NCBI GenBank assembly: GCA_905213325.1 | Contig: CAJMHW010000007.1 | Span: forward strand, 1 to 60,994 | Direction of reading: 5' to 3' | Length of the DNA stretch: 60,994 nucleotides | Source: Collinsella aerofaciens | GTDB lineage: Bacteria > Actinomycetota > Coriobacteriia > Coriobacteriales > Coriobacteriaceae | Part shown: one piece after another, positions 51,368 through 59,418 of the stretch | How positions within the stretch are numbered: the stretch's first letter is position 1 | Layout: every line of letters starts with the position of its first letter | Translations under genes and position numbers: made by a program | The notes under the pieces: generated by a model | The model's database searches: none | What the model was told of the DNA's origin: nothing | Seen by the model: only the letters and a program-made list of their open reading frames with translations

Positions 51368-52225
51368 TTACTCCACAACCTTATCCGGCTGGATGAGCTC
51401 TTCGTAGTAGCTGATATGCTCGCGGGCGTCTTCGATTTCGGGCAGCAGGAAGTTGTAGATGACCTCGATGATCATCGTGGCGCTCATCTTGGAGAACGCG
51501 AAGTCGCCCGTTGTCAGTAGTGCTTCGTGGTTGACGGTATTAAAGGTGTAGTCTGCCAGGCGCGCGAGCGGGGATTTGCTGTCGCTGCTGATGACGACTA
51601 CGGTTGCGCCGCAGTCGCGAGCCGCTTTTGCCATGCGATTCAGACGGCGCGACTTGCCGGAGTTTGAGATCAGCACGATAACGTCACCGGGGCGCAGCGT
51701 GAGCGCAAAACCAATCGAGGTCTCGCTGATGGTGCTTGCCATGCAACGAAGGCCCAGCTGCGAGAACTTGAACGTCGCGTCGAGCGCGACGGCGTTGGTG
51801 TTGCCTACGGCCGCAAACTCAATAACGCCGACATTCTTAAGCGCGTGTACAACTGCGGCCAACGTGTCGTGATCAATGCCGTCGATGGTCGCATTAAGCT
51901 CACTCACCTTGGCGGCGAGGATATTTTTAAGGCTCTGCTCCATGTTGTCGAGCGAGACCTCGTCGGTCAGGCCCTCGTTGCGCTGACTCTCTAAGTCGCG
52001 CGCCAACGAAAACTGAAAGCTGCGGAAGCTGCCAAAGCCCAGCTTGCGGCAGAAACGCGAAACGGTCGCCTCGGACGTGGCGGCAGCGCGCGAGAGCTGA
52101 GCCGCCGTGAGGCGTGGCGCCTCGGACTGGTGCTCCAATATATAGTCGACAATGCGCTGCTCGGACTCGCTGTATCCCTGGTGGGTACTAATGAGGGAAA
52201 GTGCGCTTTTGCTACTATCGGTCAT
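51368..52225 (-). CDS. RpiR/MurR-family transcriptional regulator
   Basis: A 285-residue regulator. The N-terminal helix-turn-helix domain (residues 10-85) includes LTAAQLSRAAATSEATVSRFCRKLGF, and the C-terminal SIS domain (about 125-265) binds a sugar phosphate (AVGNTNAVALDATFKFSQLG, VIVLISNSGKSRRL). ATG 52225 is preferred because AGGAG sits 6 nt upstream; an in-frame ATG at 52273 has none. Divergent from the fructose-type PTS gene, it likely controls that operon in response to a phosphorylated sugar. Confidence 0.92.
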   Translation of the reverse strand: MTDSSKSALSLISTHQGYSESEQRIVDYILEHQSEAPRLTAAQLSRAAATSEATVSRFCRKLGFGSFRSFQFSLARDLESQRNEGLTDEVSLDNMEQSLKNILAAKVSELNATIDGIDHDTLAAVVHALKNVGVIEFAAVGNTNAVALDATFKFSQLGLRCMASTISETSIGFALTLRPGDVIVLISNSGKSRRLNRMAKAARDCGATVVVISSDSKSPLARLADYTFNTVNHEALLTTGDFAFSKMSATMIIEVIYNFLLPEIEDAREHISYYEELIQPDKVVE

Positions 52226-52305
52226 GGATGGCTCCTGGTTGGCATGAAAATCTAACTTGATTTGCAATGCCATAGTATACGGGCATTTTCAATTACAAGA
52301 TACAC

Positions 52306-52348
52306 CTTGCCGTTTCAAGTGTTGATGGTAAACTTTCACTTGCCGTTT
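52306..52348. repeat. Direct repeat CTTGCCGTTT in the rpiR-fruA promoter region
   Basis: CTTGCCGTTT occurs at 52306-52315 and again at 52339-52348, 33 bp apart, about three helical turns. It lies between the divergent regulator and PTS genes and may be part of the regulatory architecture. Confidence 0.4.
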
Positions 52349-52355
52349 ACGGTTA

Positions 52356-52370
52356 TGAAAGAACCTTTCA
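52356..52370. promoter_or_regulatory. Palindrome TGAAAG-N3-CTTTCA, candidate RpiR operator
   Basis: A perfect 6-3-6 palindrome lies 128 bp before the PTS start codon and 131 bp upstream of the regulator. RpiR-type regulators commonly bind palindromes of this size. Assignment to this regulator is inference. Confidence 0.5.
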
Positions 52371-52497
52371 CCGGAGAATTGCGCCTTGTCTCTTCTCACG
52401 CGGACGGTAGGTTGGTATCTTTCAGTTGTGGAAAAACGCGCATCGAAGCGCGTGTAGGGGAGCGCCCGCGGGCGCTGTACTCAAGAAGGAGGGACAC

Positions 52498-54501
52498 ATG
52501 GCTAAGTTTGACATCATCGCCGCGACCGGTTGCCCGACCGGCATTGCGCACACCTTCATGGCGAAGGAGGCGCTGGAGAAGGCAGCTGCCGAGCGCGGTC
52601 TGACCATTAAGGTCGAGACTCATGGCCAGGTCGGTGTCGAGAACGAGCTCACCAAGAGCGAGATCGCCGGTGCCAAGGCCGTCGTCGTCGCAGCCGATAA
52701 GGATGTCCAGGCTGAGCGTTTCGCCGGTAAGCCCATGGTTTCCGTTGGTGTTTCCAAGGCCCTGTCTGTCGAGGCTGCTGGTAAGCTGATCGACCGCGCG
52801 CTCGCCGCCAAGGGCGACGACACGGTTGCCGCTGCCGCCGATGTCGAGGACGAGGTCGAGGAGAAGGAGTCCATCGGCCACGTCATCTACAAGCACCTCA
52901 TGAACGGCGTCAGCCACATGCTGGTCTTCGTCGTTGCCGGTGGTGTTCTGACCGCCATTTCGTTCCTGTGGGGCATCACGTCCTTTGATTCGACGGCTGC
53001 CGACTACAACAGCTTTGCTGCGATGCTCAAGATCATCGGCGGCATCGCCATGAACCTTATGGTTCCGGTGCTTTCCGCCTACATCGCCGAATCCATCGGC
53101 AAGCGCCCGGCGCTCGTCCCCGGTTTCGTTGCCGGTATGATTGCCATCCAGGGCCTGCCTGTTAACGCCGAGACCGGCATGATCGACGCCGGTGGCGCCG
53201 GCGTGGGCTTCGGCTTCCTGGGCGGCATCGTCGGCGGCTTCCTCGCCGGCTATGTCATCCTGCTGCTCGAGAAGGTTTTCTCTAAAATTCCCGCGAGCCT
53301 TAATGGCCTGAAGGCAATCTTTCTGTATCCGCTGTGCTCTACCGCCATCGTCGGCCTGGTCATGCTCGGTATTTCCGGCCCCATGGCTGCCATTAACCAG
53401 GGTATGATGGATTTCCTGCAGAGCCTCGGTAACTCCGGTCCGGTGATCCTTGGCCTGGCCATCGGCTGCATGTGCGCCTTTGATATGGGCGGCCCGGTCA
53501 ACAAGGCTGCTTACGCTACTGGCACCTTCCTGCTCGGTACCGCTCTCGAAGCTGGCGTCGGCACCGAGACCTACAACTTCGGCACCAACTTCATGGCTGC
53601 CGTCTCCGCCGCTTGCATCGTTCCGCCGCTGATCACCACCTTCGCCGTCGTTGTCGGCAAGAAGTACTTCAGCCAGGAGGATCATGACGCCGGTATCGTC
53701 AACCTCATCCTTGGTTGCACCCACATCACCGAGGGCGCCATTCCGTTCATGACCAAGAACATCTGGCCCGTCATGCCCATCATGATGCTCGGTTCTTCCA
53801 TCGCTTCCATCTTGACCATCTTCTTCAACGTTCACGATCCGGCGCCTCACGGCGGCTTCCTGGTCCTGCCCGTTGTCGAGAACGGTCCGCTGTGGGTCCT
53901 CGCGATCCTCATCGGCGCTGTGGTCGGTGGCATCCTGTTCGTGGCCTTCAAGAAGTACGACTTCGAGAAGAATCAGAAGGCCGCTCCTGTAGCCAGGTCC
54001 GTTGAGGCCCCCAAGGCCGCTGCCGTCGAGGCCCCCAAGGAAGAGGCTGCCGACTTCGTGAAGGTCGAGAATGTCTTTGTCGCCGAGGACTTCGCTTCTC
54101 GTGACGAGGCTCTGAGCTTCGTTTCCAACCAGGCTGTCAAGGCCGGTATCGCCAGCGACGCCGACGCCGTGATGAACGCCTTCCTGGCCCGCGAGGCCGA
54201 GGGCACCACGGGCATGATGGAGGGCTTCGCCATCCCGCATGCCAAGTCCGACGCCATTACCGAGGCTGCCGTCATCGTCGTCAAGGACGAGTCCGGTGTG
54301 ACCGGTTGGGACACCATGGACGGCGCTCCCGTCAACGTGGCCATCGCGCTGCTCATCCCGGGTGCCCAGGCCGGCACCACGCACCTTAAGATCCTGTCCA
54401 AGGTCGCCGAGGCGCTCATGGACGAGGACTTCCGTGCCACCGTCAAGGGTTCCACCGACGCCGCCGAGATCGCCAAGACGATCAACGCCCGCCTGGTCTA
54501 A
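52498..54501 (+). CDS. fruA: PTS fructose-type transporter subunit IIBCA
   Basis: A 667-residue three-domain PTS permease in the order IIB-IIC-IIA. IIB (1-105) has Cys12 in ATGCPTGIAHTFMA, the phosphorylation site. IIC (about 125-490) has eight or more membrane segments with FDMGGPVNKAAY and HITEGAIPF. A Pro/Ala linker leads to IIA (about 520-667) with His581 in FAIPHAKSDAI. It imports and phosphorylates a sugar, most likely fructose to fructose 1-phosphate. GAAGGAGGG precedes ATG 52498. Regulator, HPr, EI and two PfkB kinases lie around it. Confidence 0.93.
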   Translation: MAKFDIIAATGCPTGIAHTFMAKEALEKAAAERGLTIKVETHGQVGVENELTKSEIAGAKAVVVAADKDVQAERFAGKPMVSVGVSKALSVEAAGKLIDRALAAKGDDTVAAAADVEDEVEEKESIGHVIYKHLMNGVSHMLVFVVAGGVLTAISFLWGITSFDSTAADYNSFAAMLKIIGGIAMNLMVPVLSAYIAESIGKRPALVPGFVAGMIAIQGLPVNAETGMIDAGGAGVGFGFLGGIVGGFLAGYVILLLEKVFSKIPASLNGLKAIFLYPLCSTAIVGLVMLGISGPMAAINQGMMDFLQSLGNSGPVILGLAIGCMCAFDMGGPVNKAAYATGTFLLGTALEAGVGTETYNFGTNFMAAVSAACIVPPLITTFAVVVGKKYFSQEDHDAGIVNLILGCTHITEGAIPFMTKNIWPVMPIMMLGSSIASILTIFFNVHDPAPHGGFLVLPVVENGPLWVLAILIGAVVGGILFVAFKKYDFEKNQKAAPVARSVEAPKAAAVEAPKEEAADFVKVENVFVAEDFASRDEALSFVSNQAVKAGIASDADAVMNAFLAREAEGTTGMMEGFAIPHAKSDAITEAAVIVVKDESGVTGWDTMDGAPVNVAIALLIPGAQAGTTHLKILSKVAEALMDEDFRATVKGSTDAAEIAKTINARLV

Positions 54502-54537
54502 TCCCGCAACACGCGAATACCATCGCCCCCTGTATAT

Positions 54538-54572
54538 AAGGCGGAGTCCCTCTCCAGGGCCTCCGCCTTTTT
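54538..54572 (+). terminator. Terminator after fruA
   Basis: AAGGCGGAG pairs perfectly with CTCCGCCTT; the loop contains a second small stem (CCCT/AGGG). TTTTT follows. Confidence 0.88.
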
Positions 54573-54584
54573 CTACCCCTCCCA

Positions 54585-54655
54585 TAAGTTGCGGTGAAAT
54601 AGGGACTGTTTAAACGATTCAACCCCAAATTCAGTCCCTATTTCACCGCAACTTA
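54585..54655. repeat. Inverted repeat, family A copy 2
   Basis: A perfect 23-bp inverted repeat (54585-54607 with 54633-54655; spacer 25 nt) whose arm contains AAGTTGCGGTGAAATAG, the same arm as the element at 20385-20453. It lies just after the fruA terminator. Confidence 0.85.
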
Positions 54656-54759
54656 CAAAAGGGCATAGAGGGGGCTACCTATCGAGTCTTTGTCGCGAAC
54701 AGATCATCAGCCAGATTTCCGTTTGCACGATATTGCTCTGGACCGACCGAGTTTCCGCA

Positions 54760-54884
54760 GCTCGCCCGCCGGGCGGGGCGATTAAGTTTGTCTCGAGTTC
54801 CGCACGCAAAGGAAAGCACTTAATGTGCTTTCCGTCTTGCGCAGGACTGTAGAGCAGCAAACTTAATCGCCCCGCCCGGCGAGC
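54760..54884. other. 125-nt nested inverted repeat upstream of ptsH
   Basis: A 24-bp perfect pairing joins 54767-54790 (CGCCGGGCGG...TTTG) with 54858-54881. Inside, GGAAAGCAC pairs with GTGCTTTCC over TTAAT. No credible gene overlaps it. It could be a structured RNA or a composite repeat. In the rest of the 54502-55025 gap I see an AT-rich stretch (54901-54970) with TAATAT at 54953 that is the likely ptsH promoter. Confidence 0.65.
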
Positions 54885-55025
54885 AAGCGGACGACAAACA
54901 CATCTGTCCAATAATTCGTCTGAAACATAATGAAAAACCGTTTGATGTGAGTTAATATAAACAACGTCCTGAATCTGACTCCTGCCACATGCATGACAGG
55001 GGTTAAACACAAAAAGGAGTCAATT

Positions 55026-55289
55026 ATGGTTTCTGAGAAGGCTACCCTCGTTAATCCTCAGGGTCTGCACATGCGTCCGGCTGGTCTGTTCGCCTCCACC
55101 ATGGGCAAGTACGCCTGTGATGTGACGGTCGTCACCCCCGAGAAGGAGGTCAACGGCAAGTCCCCGATGGCCCTCATGGCTGCTGGTATCCCTTGCGGTA
55201 CCGAGGTCGAGGTCAAGTGCGACGGCGCCGACGAGGCCGAGGCTCTGGCTGCTGCCATCGAGCTCATCAAGAGCGGTCTTGGCGAGTAG
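55026..55289 (+). CDS. ptsH: Phosphocarrier protein HPr
   Basis: An 87-residue HPr. His15 in PQGLHMRPAG is the site phosphorylated by enzyme I, and Ser46 in VNGKSPMALM is the position of regulatory phosphorylation in Gram-positive bacteria; it is followed by Pro rather than the usual Ile/Leu. HPr passes phosphate from EI to the IIA domain. AAGGAG sits 8 nt before the ATG. A terminator-like hairpin separates it from ptsI. Confidence 0.96.
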   Translation: MVSEKATLVNPQGLHMRPAGLFASTMGKYACDVTVVTPEKEVNGKSPMALMAAGIPCGTEVEVKCDGADEAEALAAAIELIKSGLGE

Positions 55290-55334
55290 AACTCAAACGG
55301 GTCGCATGTTGAACAATTAAGTTCATACTTGGGG

Positions 55335-55370
55335 GCGCAGTGACCTGTTGTAAGGTAACTGCGCTCTTTT
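55335..55370 (+). terminator. Hairpin and U-tract between ptsH and ptsI
   Basis: GCGCAGTGACCT and AGGTAACTGCGC form a 12-bp stem with one mismatch, followed by TCTTTT. It would reduce read-through into ptsI, giving more HPr than EI. Confidence 0.75.
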
Positions 55371-55416
55371 GTCATGGATATGGCAAAACGCTTTATCACA
55401 TGACACGGAGAGAGGA

Positions 55417-57126
55417 ATGGGAATGTATCAGGGAGTCAACGCTTCCGAGGGCATCGGTATCGGCACCGTCATGGTCGCCGTCGATCCCGACTTGACGTTT
55501 GAGCCGCATGAGGTTGCTGATTCGGCAGCAGAGAAGGAGCGCTATCAGTCCGCTCTTTCGGTCTTCTGCGAGAAGACCCAGGCTCAGGCCGACCACATGA
55601 AGGAGACGGTGGGCGAGGCCGAGGCCGAGATCATGAGCGGACACATTGTCCTGGCTCAGGACCCGGGTATGACCGACGCCATCAACGCCGCCATTGACGG
55701 CGGTACCTGCGCCGAGCAGGCGCTCATGGACACCTCGACCATGTTCGAGAACATGTTCCTGTCCATGGACGACGAGATGTTCCGTCTTCGCGCGGCTGAC
55801 ATCGCCGACATCCGCACCGGTATTCTGGCCGAGCTGCTGGGCAAGGAGGTCGTCGACCTCTCCGTCCTGCCCGAGAACACTGTCGTTGTCGTGCACGACC
55901 TCACGCCGTCCATGACCGCCACGATCGATAAGGCCCACGTTGCCGGTATCGTCACCGAGACCGGTGGCCGCACGTCGCACTCCGCGATCATTGCGCGAGC
56001 CCTCGAGATCCCGGCTGTCCTTTCGGTCTCCAACAGCTGCACCGCACTGCGCAACGGCATGACCGTTGTCGTCGACGGCGGCAAGGGTATCGTCGAGGCC
56101 GATCCCGACGAGGAGACGCTCGCTGCCTACACCGCCAAGGCCGAGGCCTTCGCTGCCGAGAAGGCAGCCCTCGAGGCCTTCCGTGGCAAGCCGTCCGTGA
56201 CTGCTGATGGCATCAAGAAGATCATCGCCTGCAACATCGGTAACCCCGATGACGTGCCCAACGCGCTCGATCACGACGCCGAGGCTATCGGTCTGTTCCG
56301 CTCCGAGTTCCTGTTCATGGACTCTGCTGAGCTTCCTTCCGAGGAGGAGCAGTTCAACGCCTACCGTAAGGTCGCCAGCGCGCTCAAGGGTGCTCCGGTC
56401 ATCATCCGCACGCTCGATGTGGGTGGCGACAAGGAGATTCCGTATCTGCATATGGTCAAGGAAGACAACCCCTTCATGGGCTTCCGCGCCGTGCGTTACT
56501 GCTTGGCCAATCCCGACCAGTACAAGGTCCAGCTCCGCGCTCTGCTGCGCGCTAGCGCCTTCGGTGACGTCAAGATCATGATCCCGCTCGTCACCTGCGT
56601 CGAGGAGGTCTTGGCTGTCAAGGAGCTCGTCGAGCAGTGCAAGGCCGAGCTGACCGAAGAGGGGCGCAAGTTCAACGAGAACATCGAGGTCGGCATCATG
56701 GTCGAGACGCCCGCCGCTTCGCTGCTCGCAGACCGTCTTGCCGAGGTCGCCGACTTCTTCTCCATCGGCACCAACGACCTGATCGGCTACACCATGTGCG
56801 CCGACCGTGGCAACGACACCATCTCCAACCTGTACCAGGTTTACTATCCCGCCGTGCTCCGCTCGCTCAAGAACATTATCGAGAGCGGCGTGAAGGCCGG
56901 CATCATGGTCGGTATGTGCGGCGAGGCCGCTGCCGATCCGCTGCTCGAGCCGCTGCTGATCAGCTGGGGCCTGGAGGAGTTCTCGATGAGTGCTCCGTCG
57001 ATCCTGCGCGCCCGTAAGACCATCAGTCAGTGGACCAAGGCCGAGTGCGACGAGCTCGCCGAGAAGGCGCTCGCCTGCAACACCGCCGCCGAGGTCAAGG
57101 CACTGCTCGAGTCCGCAGCTCGCTAA
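55417..57126 (+). CDS. ptsI: PTS enzyme I (phosphoenolpyruvate-protein phosphotransferase)
   Basis: About 569 residues. The N-terminal HPr-binding region is followed by active-site His188 in GGRTSHSAIIARALEIP, and the C-terminal PEP-binding barrel carries ALDHDAEAIGLFRSEFLFM, IIRTLDVGGDKEIPYL and IMVGMCGEAAADP. It transfers phosphate from PEP to HPr. GGAG sits 6 nt before ATG 55417; ATG 55423 (MYQGVNASEG) is equally plausible. It feeds the fructose-type permease encoded upstream. Confidence 0.96.
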   Translation: MGMYQGVNASEGIGIGTVMVAVDPDLTFEPHEVADSAAEKERYQSALSVFCEKTQAQADHMKETVGEAEAEIMSGHIVLAQDPGMTDAINAAIDGGTCAEQALMDTSTMFENMFLSMDDEMFRLRAADIADIRTGILAELLGKEVVDLSVLPENTVVVVHDLTPSMTATIDKAHVAGIVTETGGRTSHSAIIARALEIPAVLSVSNSCTALRNGMTVVVDGGKGIVEADPDEETLAAYTAKAEAFAAEKAALEAFRGKPSVTADGIKKIIACNIGNPDDVPNALDHDAEAIGLFRSEFLFMDSAELPSEEEQFNAYRKVASALKGAPVIIRTLDVGGDKEIPYLHMVKEDNPFMGFRAVRYCLANPDQYKVQLRALLRASAFGDVKIMIPLVTCVEEVLAVKELVEQCKAELTEEGRKFNENIEVGIMVETPAASLLADRLAEVADFFSIGTNDLIGYTMCADRGNDTISNLYQVYYPAVLRSLKNIIESGVKAGIMVGMCGEAAADPLLEPLLISWGLEEFSMSAPSILRARKTISQWTKAECDELAEKALACNTAAEVKALLESAAR

Positions 57127-57143
57127 TTTGGTATCAGAGGTAA

Positions 57144-57173
57144 CCGCGTGGTTGGAATGGGCCGGCCACGCGG
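57144..57173 (+). other. 8-bp stem-loop in front of the first PfkB kinase
   Basis: CCGCGTGG (57144-57151) pairs with CCACGCGG (57166-57173). No U-tract follows, so it is more likely an mRNA processing or stability element than a terminator; the kinase probably shares the ptsI transcript. Confidence 0.45.
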
Positions 57174-57200
57174 CCCTCACATATACAGGGGGTACTGTAA

Positions 57201-58133
57201 ATGTTCTACACGCTAACCGCTAACCCGGCTGTCGACATGACGGTTTCGAGCTCTCCGCTCGAGCCCGACGAGAACGTCCGCACCGGTTCGGCCAGCTACA
57301 CGGCTAACGGCAAGGGCCTCGACGTGTCCTTCGCCTTTAAGAAGATGGGCGTCGACACCGTCGCGCTCGGCTTCTTCGCTGGCTTCACGGGCAAGTTCAT
57401 CGTCGAGGAGGTCATGAACCTGGGTTGCCTCTGCCGCCCGGTCTGGACCGACGGTATCACGCGCATTAACACCTACGTCAACGATGGCCAGCACGAGTAC
57501 GGCATCCTGAACCCCGGCGCCCCGATCACGCCGCAGCACCAGGAGGAGCTCTACAACATCCTGGACACCGCGGGCGATCTCGAGTGCCTGATCGTCTCCG
57601 GCTCCGTGCCTCCCAAAGCTACGCCCGACTTCCTGGCTCAGGTCATGGAGCACGCTCAGGCTCGTGGCGCTGACGTCGTCCTGGACCTGTCCTCCGACAA
57701 GCTCAAGGAGCTCGCTCACAAGAAGCCGCTGCTCATCAAGCCGAACCATCACGAGATGAAGGCCATCTTCGGCGTGCCGGTCGACACCGACGACGAGGTT
57801 CGTGTCGCCATGAAGATGGCTCACGACGCTGGCGTTCAGAACGTGCTGCTCACCCGTGGTAGCCGCGGCGACGCTTACTTCTCCAACGGCGAGGACATCT
57901 GGTACGCCAAGCGTGAGTTCAACATCAAGCTGGTCTCTTCCGTCTGCGCCGGCGACTGCACCCTCGCTGCGTTCCTGCACAAGTGGTACAGGGATCGCGA
58001 CAACGTCGAGGAGGCCATGAAGCTCGCTATGGCCACCGGCGCCAACGTTGCCGAGTCCGTCGGCATTGGCGACTTTGGTCACGTTGACGAGTACAGCAAG
58101 CGCGTTGCTGTCCGCAAGCTCGATCGTCAGTAA
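57201..58133 (+). CDS. fruK: 1-phosphofructokinase-type PfkB kinase, copy 1
   Basis: A 310-residue PfkB/ribokinase-family sugar-phosphate kinase of the FruK/LacC group (TLTANPAVDMTV, DGITRINTYVNDG, LLIKPNHHEMKAIFG). The usual GGKGxN motif is NGKGLD (Asp in place of Asn), and the catalytic GAGD is CAGD (SSVCAGDCTLAAF), with the catalytic Asp retained. It probably converts fructose 1-phosphate made by the PTS to fructose 1,6-bisphosphate. A close paralogue starts 190 bp downstream. A hairpin precedes and a terminator follows. Confidence 0.87.
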   Translation: MFYTLTANPAVDMTVSSSPLEPDENVRTGSASYTANGKGLDVSFAFKKMGVDTVALGFFAGFTGKFIVEEVMNLGCLCRPVWTDGITRINTYVNDGQHEYGILNPGAPITPQHQEELYNILDTAGDLECLIVSGSVPPKATPDFLAQVMEHAQARGADVVLDLSSDKLKELAHKKPLLIKPNHHEMKAIFGVPVDTDDEVRVAMKMAHDAGVQNVLLTRGSRGDAYFSNGEDIWYAKREFNIKLVSSVCAGDCTLAAFLHKWYRDRDNVEEAMKLAMATGANVAESVGIGDFGHVDEYSKRVAVRKLDRQ

Positions 58134-58161
58134 TCGAAACGCGACATATTCGTGCGCATGC

Positions 58162-58192
58162 GGCGCCCCGGTTTCGGCCAGGGCGCCTTTTT
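58162..58192 (+). terminator. Terminator between the two PfkB kinases
   Basis: GGCGCCC (58162-58168) pairs with GGGCGCC (58181-58187), followed by five T. Confidence 0.88.
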
Positions 58193-58321
58193 GTTCCGTC
58201 ATAGGGGAGAGATGTCCTGCCGTACTTCATCGCTTCCACACCGTTCACCGAGTTGTCCTAGCCTTTTACCGATGCGTGGAATATACTTTCATTAACACGT
58301 TGCTTCGTGAAAGGAACATTC

Positions 58322-59254
58322 ATGATATACACGCTCACTGCAAATCCCGCCATTGACTACAACATCGCCTGCGACGGTCTTGCTGCCAACACCGTCACGC
58401 GTACCCGCAATGCCGTCTACACGCCCAACGGCAAGGGCCTCAACGTCTCGTTTACGCTTGACCACTATGGTGTCGACACCACGATCCTGGGTTTCTTCGC
58501 CGGCTTCTCGGGTGAGTTTATCGTTAAGGGCGCCGAGGCCCTGGGCGTGCCCGTCAAGCCCGTGTGGACCGACGGTATTACGCGCGTCAATGTGTTCCTC
58601 AACGCCGGTCCCGACACCGAGTACAACATGGTCAATGCCGGTGCCGCCATCAATGAGGCCAACGAGCAGGAGATGTTTGAACTTATCGATTCGCTCGATG
58701 ACATGACCTGCCTGGTCATCAGCGGCTCGCTGCCTCCCAACACTTCCGAGGGCTTCTTGGCCGAGGTCCTGCGTCGCGTGAAGGCAAAGGGCGCCGAGTT
58801 CGTGCTCGATATCTCGAGCCATCAGCTGGCAGACCTCATTGCTCTGGAGCCACTGCTGATCAAGCCCAATGACGACGAGCTGCTTGACATCTTTGGCATC
58901 AAGGTGAGCGGTGGTGGCGACGAGTCCGTCAAGGGCGCTATGGCCGAGCTGCACGCCAAGGGCGCCAAGAACGTGCTGCTGACCCTTGGTGGCGCCGGTG
59001 CGTACTTCTCCAACGGCGAGCATATCTGGTTTGCCAACCGCACCTTCGACGTCAAGCTGCTGTCGACTGTGTGCGCCGGCGATTCCTCGCTCGCTGCCTT
59101 CCTGTCCGTGTGGCACGACGCCCCCGAGCGCGTCGAGGACGCCCTGCGCCTTTCGATGGCCACTGGCGCCAACGTGGTCGAGTGCCCCGGTCTGGGTGAT
59201 TTTGCCAAGGTGGACGAATATAAGAAGCACATCGAGGTTCGCCAGGTCTGCTAG
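58322..59254 (+). CDS. 1-phosphofructokinase-type PfkB kinase, copy 2
   Basis: A 310-residue paralogue of the preceding kinase (TLTANPAIDYNIA, DGITRVNVFLNAGPDTEYN, LLIKPNDDELLDIFG), evidently a tandem duplication that has diverged substantially. It shares the CAGD motif (STVCAGDSSLAAF) and NGKG, but keeps the sugar-site Asn (NGKGLN) lost in copy 1. It has its own TATACT box at 58282 and is separated by a terminator, so it can be regulated independently. ATG 58322 has AAGGA 7 nt upstream. Substrate could be fructose 1-phosphate or tagatose 6-phosphate. Confidence 0.87.
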   Translation: MIYTLTANPAIDYNIACDGLAANTVTRTRNAVYTPNGKGLNVSFTLDHYGVDTTILGFFAGFSGEFIVKGAEALGVPVKPVWTDGITRVNVFLNAGPDTEYNMVNAGAAINEANEQEMFELIDSLDDMTCLVISGSLPPNTSEGFLAEVLRRVKAKGAEFVLDISSHQLADLIALEPLLIKPNDDELLDIFGIKVSGGGDESVKGAMAELHAKGAKNVLLTLGGAGAYFSNGEHIWFANRTFDVKLLSTVCAGDSSLAAFLSVWHDAPERVEDALRLSMATGANVVECPGLGDFAKVDEYKKHIEVRQVC

Positions 59255-59287
59255 TTCCGGCACCTTGTCTGAATAGTTTGATTATTT

Positions 59288-59321
59288 CGCATCCGTCTTA
59301 GACTAGGACGGATGCGTTTTT
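59288..59321 (+). terminator. Terminator after the second PfkB kinase
   Basis: CGCATCCGTC (59288-59297) pairs perfectly with GACGGATGCG (59307-59316), followed by five T. Confidence 0.92.
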
Positions 59322-59418
59322 GTTTATCGGACTTGCGTGTGCAGTGGAGGCTGTTTCTTGCTAGACTTTTTGCAGACGCAATCGATAGCCAATTTGATAG
59401 TCGCAGGAGGCCATAGGC

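Noticed and set aside
52396..54585. A 729-codon minus-strand frame opposite the PTS permease
   Set aside because: Overlaps a well-supported multidomain transporter and reads as repeat-like Asp/Gly/His-rich shadow.
54675..55010. A 111-codon minus-strand frame in the fruA-ptsH gap
   Set aside because: It runs through the nested inverted repeat and the ptsH promoter, has no clear ribosome site, and shows no family pattern.
55396..57180. A 594-codon minus-strand frame opposite ptsI
   Set aside because: Shadow of enzyme I; no domain or ribosome site.
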